From the NCBI GenBank assembly GCA_000432735.1, contig FR887790.1, forward strand, positions 8,153 to 14,583: a stretch of 6,431 bases of DNA, written 5' to 3'. A model generated the notes under the pieces. The model saw nothing but the letters and a program-made list of their open reading frames with translations, was not told where the DNA came from and searched no databases. Shown piece by piece: positions 1 through 6,390 of this stretch. The translations under genes and the position numbers were made by a program. The stretch's first letter is position 1. Every line of letters begins with the position of its first letter. This DNA comes from Bacteroides sp. CAG:443. GTDB taxonomy: Bacteria; Bacteroidota; Bacteroidia; Bacteroidales; Bacteroidaceae.

Positions 1-1
1 C

Positions 2-310
2 AAGAATGCCGAGGAGTCTGTAGGATTCCGTCACATCGAGATGAAGCCCTGTTTCCCCGACGGACTGTCGTATGTCAAGGCTTCCTACCAGTCGGTTTCC
101 GGCGAGATTGCCAGCCATTGGAGCCGGACAGGAAAGGAGTTTTCATGGGAAGTGACGATTCCTGCCAATTGCTCGGCTACGGTATACCTTCCTGTAGCTT
201 TGCATCCTGAAAAGCCGGAAGCTGTCAGGGCTCACAGCATCAAGCGTGCAGGAGAGTATTGGGTTGTGGAGTTGGGATCCGGAGACTATCGCTTTCAAAG
301 TAAAATCTGA
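2..310 (+). CDS. C-terminal fragment of a GH78-type alpha-L-rhamnosidase (5' end outside window)
   Basis: This is the last 102 codons of a gene that enters from the left edge; the open frame runs from base 2 to the TGA at 308-310, so the ATG at 41 is internal and not a start. The sequence reads G-F-R-H-I-E-M-K-P near its beginning, then a 'SYQSVSGEIASHW' stretch, then 'TIPANCSATVYLP'. This order (GF-x-I-x-P, then Y-x-S-x-x-G-x-I-x-x-W, then IP-x-N-x-x-A-x-V-x-x-P) is the typical C-terminal beta-sandwich domain that closes family GH78 rhamnosidases, which remove terminal alpha-L-rhamnose from pectins and other plant or microbial glycans. The catalytic (alpha/alpha)6 barrel lies outside the window, so activity cannot be judged. 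The family call rests on this domain alone. It lies 171 bp upstream of a GH43 gene on the same strand, fitting a glycan-utilization cluster. Confidence 0.8.
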   Translation, partial: KNAEESVGFRHIEMKPCFPDGLSYVKASYQSVSGEIASHWSRTGKEFSWEVTIPANCSATVYLPVALHPEKPEAVRAHSIKRAGEYWVVELGSGDYRFQSKI

Positions 311-322
311 GCATGTTTTCCT

Positions 323-350
323 GAAAAGATGGTGAGATTTTATCTTTTTC
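323..350 (+). terminator. Possible weak terminator hairpin after the GH78 gene
   Basis: AAAAGAT at 324-330 is the exact reverse complement of ATCTTTT at 342-348, leaving an 11-nt loop; a run of T closes the 3' side. It starts 13 bp after the GH78 stop codon, where a terminator would be expected. The stem is short and has only one G-C pair, so it is weak by ordinary criteria and may be chance in AT-rich DNA. Confidence 0.25.
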
Positions 351-429
351 TGAATAGATTTTTCGCATAAGATTCGCTTCTTTTCAGCATCTTTGTAATA
401 GAGTTGTTAACAGTGACAATATAGCAGTG

Positions 430-454
430 TAAAAGAGGGAGATTCTCTCTTTTA
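430..454 (+). promoter_or_regulatory. AT-rich 11-bp hairpin in the leader of the first GH43 gene
   Basis: Bases 430-440 (TAAAAGAGGGA) pair with 444-454 (TCTCTCTTTTA) as ten Watson-Crick pairs and one G-U, around a 3-nt loop. The hairpin sits 27 bp before the chosen start codon at 482. It could be a late terminator for the GH78 transcript, since its 3' arm carries the T run, or a structured 5' leader of the GH43 mRNA. The rest of the 311-481 gap holds no gene that I can support. I searched it for the Bacteroides promoter pattern (TTTG, then TAnnTTTG) and found only partial matches, such as TTGATTTG at 460-467, which has no well-spaced upstream box. Confidence 0.35.
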
Positions 455-481
455 TGCTGTTGATTTGTGTATTATAAATTT

Positions 482-1459
482 ATGATGATGAAAACAAAAA
501 TATGGGTATCTGTCGTCTTATCTTTTATGGCATGCGGGGGAATAGCGCAAGGTCAGTATCATAACCCGGTCATCGACGAGAGTTTGCCCGATCCGACTGT
601 GATCCGTGCTGACGACGGATCGTTCTGGCTTTATGCTACCGAGAATATTCATAATCTTCCGATTTATCGTTCGACCAATCTGGTAGACTGGAGCTTTCAG
701 GGGACTGCTTTTACTGATAGTACACGCCCTGATTTCGTACCGGATGGAGGCATCTGGGCACCCGACATCAATCAGATCAACGGGAAATATGTTTTGTATT
801 ATTCTATGTCTACATGGGGTGGGGAATGGACATGTGGCATCGGAGTTGCTACAGCCGATGCTCCTCAGGGACCTTTCAAGGATCATGGAATGCTTTTCCG
901 GAGCAACGAAATTGGGGTGAGAAATTGTATTGATCCTTTTTACATCGAAGACGGGGGAAAGAAATACTTGTTTTTCGGAAGCTTTCATGGCATTTATGCC
1001 GTGGAACTTTCCGATGACGGTCTGATGCTGAAAGAAAATACCCGTCCCTTGCGGGTGGCAGGCGATGCCTACGAAGGTACTTATATCTGCAAGAAAGGGA
1101 AATATTATTATTTGTTTGCTTCCATCGGCAGTTGTTGCGAGGGGTTGAAGAGTACCTATACCACGGTGGTGGGAAGGTCGGAATCGTTGATGGGACCTTA
1201 CTGGAATAAGGAGGGCAGGTCGATGCTCGACAACCAACATGAAATATTGATCAAGGCAAGTAATCATTTTGTGGGAACAGGACACAATTCGGAGATTGTT
1301 ACTGATAAAAAGGGACAGGACTGGCTGTTTTACCATGCAGTGAAAGTGTCCGATCCGGAAGGAAGAGTGTTGATGCTCGATCGGGTACAATGGAAGGATG
1401 GCTGGCCGGAAGTAGAAAATGGCGTTCCTTCCGACAGCCACGATAAGCCTGTCTTTTAG
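482..1459 (+). CDS. Exported GH43 glycosidase, endo-1,5-alpha-L-arabinanase-like
   Basis: The protein has 325 residues from the ATG at 482. An in-frame GTG at 467 would add five residues (MYYKF) before three consecutive Met codons; I prefer the ATG because the N-terminus then reads as a clean signal peptide (MMMKTK, a hydrophobic stretch, cleavage near AQG-Q at about residues 22-25). A Cys at residue 18 has only a poor lipobox. The five-bladed beta-propeller of GH43 is complete, with the three catalytic acids in place: general base D37 (LPDPT), pKa-modulating D151 (CIDPF) and general acid E198 (AYEGT). Stretches resembling characterised arabinanases include WAPDI, LYYSMST, FGSFHGIYAVEL, and the CC-x-G-x-x-STY-x-x-x-VGRS-x-x-x-GPY block at about residues 218-240, followed by a GTGHNS motif whose His (268) matches the metal-site His of that group. 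It would cut alpha-1,5-arabinan internally. The fine substrate is inference. Only 31 bp separate it from the next GH43 gene, so they are probably cotranscribed. Confidence 0.82.
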   Translation: MMMKTKIWVSVVLSFMACGGIAQGQYHNPVIDESLPDPTVIRADDGSFWLYATENIHNLPIYRSTNLVDWSFQGTAFTDSTRPDFVPDGGIWAPDINQINGKYVLYYSMSTWGGEWTCGIGVATADAPQGPFKDHGMLFRSNEIGVRNCIDPFYIEDGGKKYLFFGSFHGIYAVELSDDGLMLKENTRPLRVAGDAYEGTYICKKGKYYYLFASIGSCCEGLKSTYTTVVGRSESLMGPYWNKEGRSMLDNQHEILIKASNHFVGTGHNSEIVTDKKGQDWLFYHAVKVSDPEGRVLMLDRVQWKDGWPEVENGVPSDSHDKPVF

Positions 1460-1490
1460 TATGTATAACTTAAAAAGAGTTGGGTAATTT

Positions 1491-2589
1491 ATGATTTTGA
1501 AACGATTTGTTTTTGCTGCTGCATTGGTGGGATGTTTGCCCGGAATCGCTTTTTCCCAGAGCAAGGGAGATAAGACGAACGGTAATCCGATAGTTGCCGG
1601 CTGGTATGCCGATCCGGAAGGAATTATCTATGGCGATTCCTGCTCGGTGTATCCTACGCTTTCTTTTTTGTATGGTGCAGTGCTGGGTGTATCCTACGCT
1701 TTCTTTTCTGTATGGTGAAGATGTACAAAAGTATGCTCAGGATTTGGAACGGAAAACCGATGCTATCAATCAGGAGTATAATCTCCAGACACATTTCGAC
1801 GCTTTCTCCTCCAGCGATTTGGTGCACTGGGTGAAGCATCCGGAAGTCTTGTCTATCAAAGACGTAAAATGGGCCAAGTATGCGCTGTGGGCTCCTTCGG
1901 TCATTCATGCCAATGGAAAATATTATCTGTTCTTTGGGGCAAATGATATACAGAACGAACAGCAGAAAGGAGGTATAGGGGTTGCCGTGGCCGATTCTCC
2001 TGCCGGACCGTATAAGGATGCTTTGGGAAAACCACTCATCGATAAGATTGTCAATGGGGCTCAGCCGATTGACCAGTTCGTTTTTCGAGACGACGATGGT
2101 AGCTTTTACATGTACTATGGGGGATGGAAACATTGCAATGTGGTGAAGTTGCGTCCCGATTTGTTGGGGCTGGAGCCTTTCCCGGATGGAACGATGTACC
2201 GTGAAGTGACTCCCGATCAGTATGTGGAAGGCCCGTTTATGCTGAAGAGAAAGGGAAAGTATTATTTTATGTGGTCGGAAGGTGGATGGGGAGGCCCTGA
2301 TTATAGTGTTGCCTATGCCATCGCCGATTCTCCTATGGGACCGTTCAAGAGAATTGGGAAAATTCTGCAGCAGGATCCTCAGATAGCAACAGGGGCAGGA
2401 CATCATTCTGTCGTACAGATACCGGGTAAGGATGAATATTATATCATCTATCACCGCCGTCCGTTGGGTTGTACCCGCATTAACGAACGGCAAGTTTGTA
2501 TCGATAAGCTGGAGTTCGATGAGAATGGATATATCCGTCCTGTCAAGATGACGTTCGAGGGGGTAGCTCCTGTCGATTTGCGACATTAA
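1491..2589 (+). pseudogene. GH43 alpha-L-arabinofuranosidase/beta-xylosidase-like gene, frameshifted by a 40-bp tandem duplication
   Basis: Translation from the ATG at 1491 gives an export signal (MILKRFVFAAALVGCLPGIAFS) and the first GH43 blade with the general base D41 (WYADPEG), then runs into a TGA at 1716-1718 after 75 codons. The rest of the enzyme is open in the +1 frame from the second repeat copy (from 1681) to the TAA at 2587-2589. That part holds FDAFSSSDLVHW, LWAPSV, the modulator Asp in QPIDQF (codon 2071-2073), the general acid Glu in YVEGPF (codon 2227-2229), GAGHHS and YHRRPLG. Removing bases 1641-1680 fuses the two parts into one 352-residue protein with a normal GH43 layout and all three acids (D41, D181, E233). 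No other damage is visible, so the lesion is recent, reversible, or a sequence error. As it stands, neither fragment alone can be active. The signal peptide is ambiguous: L-V-G-C at residues 12-15 is a good lipobox, while AFS-Q suits signal peptidase I. The role is probably release of terminal arabinose or xylose, complementing the upstream arabinanase-like enzyme. The exact specificity is unknown. Confidence 0.82.
1641..1720 (+). repeat. Imperfect 40-bp direct tandem duplication (two copies) inside the second GH43 gene
   Basis: Copy 1 is 1641-1680 and copy 2 is 1681-1720, directly abutting. They agree at 37 of 40 positions; the differences are C1645/G1685, T1668/C1708 and C1678/A1718. The central 22 bases (1646-1667 and 1686-1707) are identical. 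The unit is not a multiple of three, so it shifts the frame by one base. Copy 2 carries the coding sense expected for the family (C-W-V-Y-P-T...Y-G-E-D), whereas copy 1 encodes C-S-V-Y-P-T...Y-G-A. Copy 1 is therefore the better candidate for the extra unit. Confidence 0.95.
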
Positions 2590-2596
2590 ATTGCTG

Positions 2597-2637
2597 AAGT
2601 ACTCATGCTGTCGGGATAGAGACAGGATGAGTATTTT
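2597..2637 (+). terminator. Intrinsic terminator after the GH43 pair
   Basis: TACTCAT at 2600-2606 pairs exactly with ATGAGTA at 2627-2633, and the stem continues inward with C2608-C2612 pairing to G2621-G2625 across a single G-G mismatch (2607/2626). The loop is 8 nt (2613-2620). The outer side can extend by A2597-A2598-G2599 with the T run that follows (TTTT, 2634-2637). It starts 7 bp after the GH43 stop codon, an ideal position. It implies that the acyltransferase and GH31 genes are separately transcribed or depend on readthrough. Confidence 0.75.
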
Positions 2638-2684
2638 CGTTGATTGGTAATTATAGATTGTGTTATTTAGTAAAGTTGTATGAA

Positions 2685-3773
2685 ATGAAACGTATCGTTT
2701 TCTTGGATTATATACGCATCTTCGCATGCTTTTTGGTCATGCTCGTACATGCGAGTGAAAATTATTATGGCGCAGCAGGGTCGACCGACATGGTCGGTCC
2801 TCAGTCGTATCTGGCTTCCGAAGCCGACAGGTTGTGGGTATCCATCTATGACGGATTTTCGCGTATGGCAGTACCTTTGTTTATGATCGTATCTGCTTAC
2901 CTGCTTGCTCCGATGAAGGAAGGACAGACGATGGGACAGTTTTACCGCCATCGTTTTGTGCGTATCTTGCCTCCATTTGTGATATTCATGGTGTTGTATA
3001 GTACCTTGCCGATGCTGTGGGGACAGATCGACTCGGCTACGTCGATGAAGGATTTGTCGCGTATCTTGTTGAATTTCCCGACACTGGCAGGTCATCTATG
3101 GTTCATGTATCCGCTCATCAGTCTTTATCTGTTCATTCCGGTCATTTCTCCGTGGCTCAGTAAGGCTACGGCCAAGGAGGAACGCTTCTTTGTCGTTCTG
3201 TTTCTTGTGTCGACCTGCATTCCCTATCTGAATCGTTTCTGCGGTGAAGTCTGGGGACAGTGTTTCTGGAATGAATATCATATGCTGTGGTACTTCTCTG
3301 GATATTTGGGCTATCTGGTATTGGCTCACTATATACGTGTACATCTCACTTGGAACCGCTCCAGACGCTTGTCGGTGGGGATTGTACTGATGGTTATCGG
3401 AGCCCTGTGGACCATCTATTCGTTCTATGTACAGGCTGTGCCGGGCCAGATTATCTCTACTCCCGAGTTGGAGATTGGATGGGCATTCTGCACCATCAAC
3501 TGTGTGATGCTTACGACAGGGGTATTCCTTATCTTCAGTACCATTCAGGCTCCTTCGGCTCCGCGCTTGGTTACTGATCTGTCAAAATTAAGCTATGGTA
3601 TGTATCTGATGCATATCTTCTGGCTGGGATTGTGGGTAACGGTATTCAAACAGACACTGGAGTTCCCTACCGTTGCTGCTATTCCGTGTATTGCCGTCTG
3701 TACCTTTATCAGTTGTTATATAACAGCTAAGGTGATATCATTTATACCTGGAAGTAAATGGATTATAGGATAA
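2685..3773 (+). CDS. Membrane acyltransferase_3 family protein (putative O-acetyltransferase, WecH-like)
   Basis: The protein has 362 residues from the ATG at 2685 (MKRIVFLDYIR); an upstream in-frame TTG at 2640 would add 15 residues that do not look like protein of this family. About ten membrane-spanning segments can be seen, at roughly 4-23, 58-76, 94-112, 138-158, 166-182, 202-220, 229-250, 264-286, 300-322 and 328-350. Family hallmarks are the R-x10-H motif in the first helix (R11 and H22), the R-x-x-R motif after helix 2 (R90, R93, followed by ILPP), and GHLWFMYPLISLYLFIPVIS at 136-155. Such proteins move acyl groups, usually acetyl, from the cytoplasmic side onto sugars of surface polysaccharide, LPS or enterobacterial-type antigens. 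The acceptor is unknown here. It follows the terminator at 2597-2637 and lies 20 bp before the GH31 gene, so the two probably form an operon. An O-acylating enzyme is an unusual partner for degradative hydrolases. I found no convincing promoter in the 48 bp before it. Confidence 0.85.
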   Translation: MKRIVFLDYIRIFACFLVMLVHASENYYGAAGSTDMVGPQSYLASEADRLWVSIYDGFSRMAVPLFMIVSAYLLAPMKEGQTMGQFYRHRFVRILPPFVIFMVLYSTLPMLWGQIDSATSMKDLSRILLNFPTLAGHLWFMYPLISLYLFIPVISPWLSKATAKEERFFVVLFLVSTCIPYLNRFCGEVWGQCFWNEYHMLWYFSGYLGYLVLAHYIRVHLTWNRSRRLSVGIVLMVIGALWTIYSFYVQAVPGQIISTPELEIGWAFCTINCVMLTTGVFLIFSTIQAPSAPRLVTDLSKLSYGMYLMHIFWLGLWVTVFKQTLEFPTVAAIPCIAVCTFISCYITAKVISFIPGSKWIIG

Positions 3774-3793
3774 ACAACTAATTACTGGAGATT

Positions 3794-6343
3794 ATGAAGA
3801 AAATTTGGATTTTATTGATAGGCTTGTTGGCTGTCCTGCATCTCGAAGCAAAGGAGAACAAGGATACCAATGTGGCTTATCAGGATGGAAATGTCCGATT
3901 CACGGTAATCGATGAGGGCGTTATTCGTTTGGAGTGGCATGCCGATGCTCAGTTTGTAGATGCTGCTTCTTTTTTGGCGGTCAACAGAACTTACGATAAG
4001 GCCGATTATCGTTTGTCTGAGTCGAAGAATTGGGTAGAGATTACTACCGATAAGATGGTGCTGAAGTACAAGAAGAACAGCGGCCGTTTTTCAGCATCGA
4101 ACTTGAGCATTCGTTCAAAGAACCTGACGCCGGCATTTCAGTGGAAGCCGGGGGATGTCAATCAGGGCAACCTGAAGGGTACGTACCGTACACTGGATGG
4201 TTACAACGGTGAAATCTTTGTCGGCAACGGAAATGATAACGGTGACCATCGTCCGATGCCTATCGAAGACGGACTGTTGTCGACCGATGGCTGGACGTTG
4301 CTCGACGATTCCAAAGGATTGCTGTTCGACAATTCCGACTGGGCGTGGGTAGACCAGCGCAAAGGGAGTGATCAGGATCAGGACTGGTATTTCATGGCGT
4401 ATGGACACGATTATAAAGGTGCGCTGAAAGACTTTACCGTTTTTGCGGGTAAGGTACCTTTGCCTCCACGTTATGCTTTCGGTTACTGGTGGTCGAGATA
4501 CTGGAGCTATTCAGACGACGAGCTGCGCGACTTGGTCAACAAGTTCGAAACGTATAAGATTCCGTTGGATGTGCTGGTTGTAGATATGGACTGGCATTAC
4601 GTGAACCCGGGAAGAGGTGGATGGACAGGCTATACGTGGAACCGTTCGCTGTTCCCCGATCCTGCCAAGTTCCTCCACGATGTGAAAAGTAAAGGATTGC
4701 AGGTAACATTGAATCTGCATCCGGCTGGCGGCATTGAACCGTACGAGGAGAAATATCCCGAAATGGCCAAGTGGATGGGCATGAACCCTGACGAAAAGAA
4801 GCGCATCGACTACTGTGGCTCCGACAAGCGTTTCATGAGCGGATGGCTGAACACGATTTTGCATCCGATGGAAAAAGAAGGTGTCGATTTCTGGTGGCTC
4901 GACTGGCAGCAGGATATGTTCGATTCTCGTATCAAGGATTTGAATAATACGTGGTGGCTGAATTATGTATTTTTCAGCGATATGGAGCGTAGCCGTTCTA
5001 CTCGTCCTTTGCTGTATCATCGTTGGGGCGGTCTGGGTAATCACCGTTACCAGATTGGTTTCTCCGGTGACTCTTACAGCACCTGGGAGTCGCTTGCCTT
5101 CCAGCCGTATTTCAATGCTACCGCATCGAATGTACTCTATGGTTACTGGAGTCATGATCTGGGTGGTCATCAGTTTGCAAAGGGAGCGACACAGCTCGAC
5201 CGCGAACTGTTCGTACGCTGGATGCAGTTTGGTGCCTTTAGTGCCATTATGCGTACTCACTCCATGAAGAGTGCTGCCATGAACAAAGAACCGTGGGCGT
5301 TCAGTCAGGAGTATTTCGATGTATTGCGTCAGACCATTCTGATGCGTTATAAAGTTGCTCCTTATGTATATACCATGGCACGCAAGACTTATGACGACGG
5401 TATTTCTCTGTGTCGCCCGATGTACTACGATTATCCGGATGCTCAGGAAGCTTACTCTTTCAAGGGACAGTATATGTTCGGCGATGACATGCTGGTGGCT
5501 CCTGTTACTTCGCCGATGAAAGAGGGCTATGCTACTGTCAAGGTTTGGCTGCCGGAAGGTACCGACTGGTATGAATGGGCTACTGGTACTCTTTTGAAGG
5601 GAGGACAGGTGGTAGAACGTGCATTTGCTCTGGATGAATATCCGGTATATGTAAAGGCTGGAGCTATCCTTCCGTTCTACGGTACTGTGAAAAACCTGCG
5701 TTACAACGATGAGGCTGTACGTCTGACCGTATTCCCCGGTGGCAACGGTTCCTTCTCGTTCTATGAAGACAACGGCAACGACCAGTTGTATAAAGACCAG
5801 TACGCACGTACTCAGTTGTCTTCCGAATGGAAAGAAAACAAGCTGACAATCCATGTAGGTCAGCGTAAGGGTTCTTATAAAGACATGCCCGAGAAACGTA
5901 CCTATTGCGTCGATGTAGTAGGGTCGGTTCCTGCCGATAAGGTGTTGGTGAACGGAAAGCCTGTTGAGGCTGAATACGATGGTACATCCCTTACACTGAC
6001 CGTCGACCTGCCTGCATGCGATTGCACAAGCGACTATACGGTAGAAGTATTCTACAAGGCCGGACAGCCGGAAGTAAACAATGGCTTGTATGGTCAGTTC
6101 AAGCGCATGAAGAAAAGCTTCGTAGACATGCGATACAGAAATGCAAGCATCGATTATATTCAGGAACTGGGCGATATGGAAACTACCGGCAGAGCCGTTA
6201 CCTATCATACAGACTCCTTTGCCGATAAGATCAGGCAGTATCAGGCAAATTATGCCAACCTTCCCGAGCTGCTGAAGAAACAGGGCTTGAGCGATAACGA
6301 TGCTCAGTGGTTCTTGCAGTCAGTCCGTTGGGAGAAGAAATAA
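3794..6343 (+). CDS. Exported GH31 alpha-glycosidase (alpha-glucosidase/alpha-xylosidase type)
   Basis: The protein has 849 residues, starting at the ATG at 3794, which has a GGAG four bases upstream (3787-3790), one of the few Shine-Dalgarno-like sites here. A signal peptide spans about residues 1-19 (MKKIWILLIGLLAVLHLEA). An N-terminal beta-sandwich (about 25-220) includes GTYRTLDG (129-136) and the EDGLLSTDGWTLLDDS block (158-173). The catalytic TIM barrel (about 225-560) has PPRYAFGYWWSRYWSY (224-239), the substrate-binding VVDMDWHY (262-269), nucleophile D370 in WWLDWQQD, acid/base D426 in GFSGDSYSTW and HDLGGH (454-459). Beta-sandwich domains follow to about residue 755, with WLPEGTDWYEW and YPVYVKAGAILP typical of GH31. 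The enzyme should remove an alpha-linked glucose, xylose or galactose residue from a glycan outside the cytoplasm; which one cannot be told from sequence. Residues 760-849 form a charged, apparently helical C-terminal extension that I cannot assign to a known domain. It probably shares a transcript with the acyltransferase gene 20 bp upstream. Confidence 0.9.
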   Translation: MKKIWILLIGLLAVLHLEAKENKDTNVAYQDGNVRFTVIDEGVIRLEWHADAQFVDAASFLAVNRTYDKADYRLSESKNWVEITTDKMVLKYKKNSGRFSASNLSIRSKNLTPAFQWKPGDVNQGNLKGTYRTLDGYNGEIFVGNGNDNGDHRPMPIEDGLLSTDGWTLLDDSKGLLFDNSDWAWVDQRKGSDQDQDWYFMAYGHDYKGALKDFTVFAGKVPLPPRYAFGYWWSRYWSYSDDELRDLVNKFETYKIPLDVLVVDMDWHYVNPGRGGWTGYTWNRSLFPDPAKFLHDVKSKGLQVTLNLHPAGGIEPYEEKYPEMAKWMGMNPDEKKRIDYCGSDKRFMSGWLNTILHPMEKEGVDFWWLDWQQDMFDSRIKDLNNTWWLNYVFFSDMERSRSTRPLLYHRWGGLGNHRYQIGFSGDSYSTWESLAFQPYFNATASNVLYGYWSHDLGGHQFAKGATQLDRELFVRWMQFGAFSAIMRTHSMKSAAMNKEPWAFSQEYFDVLRQTILMRYKVAPYVYTMARKTYDDGISLCRPMYYDYPDAQEAYSFKGQYMFGDDMLVAPVTSPMKEGYATVKVWLPEGTDWYEWATGTLLKGGQVVERAFALDEYPVYVKAGAILPFYGTVKNLRYNDEAVRLTVFPGGNGSFSFYEDNGNDQLYKDQYARTQLSSEWKENKLTIHVGQRKGSYKDMPEKRTYCVDVVGSVPADKVLVNGKPVEAEYDGTSLTLTVDLPACDCTSDYTVEVFYKAGQPEVNNGLYGQFKRMKKSFVDMRYRNASIDYIQELGDMETTGRAVTYHTDSFADKIRQYQANYANLPELLKKQGLSDNDAQWFLQSVRWEKK

Positions 6344-6390
6344 TAATAAATCATCCTAAAAAAAGAACCCTATCATTCTCCGAAATGGAG

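Noticed and set aside
467..481. GTG at 467 as the start of the first GH43 gene
   Set aside because: It adds MYYKF before a Met-Met-Met that already begins a good signal peptide; ATG at 482 is the simpler choice.
1594..1680. ATG at 1594 as a true start for the second part of the broken GH43 gene
   Set aside because: The first 29 codons in that frame are not GH43-like and lie antiphase to the real N-terminus, which carries the signal peptide and the catalytic Asp in the other frame.
2638..2684. A promoter for the acyltransferase-GH31 pair
   Set aside because: TAGATTGT at 2654-2661 only partly matches the Bacteroides -7 element, and no TTTG box lies at the right distance, so I do not list it as a feature.
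518..2727. Long minus-strand open frames (518-1564 and 1654-2727) opposite the two GH43 genes
   Set aside because: The plus strand carries clear GH43 motifs throughout; the minus-strand translations are His-, Arg- and Ile-rich without domain features.
4511..6208. A 565-codon open frame on the minus strand, opposite the GH31 gene
   Set aside because: It overlaps a fully recognisable GH31 catalytic domain on the plus strand, its translation resembles no family that I know, and it lacks a start context. It is a shadow produced by codon bias.
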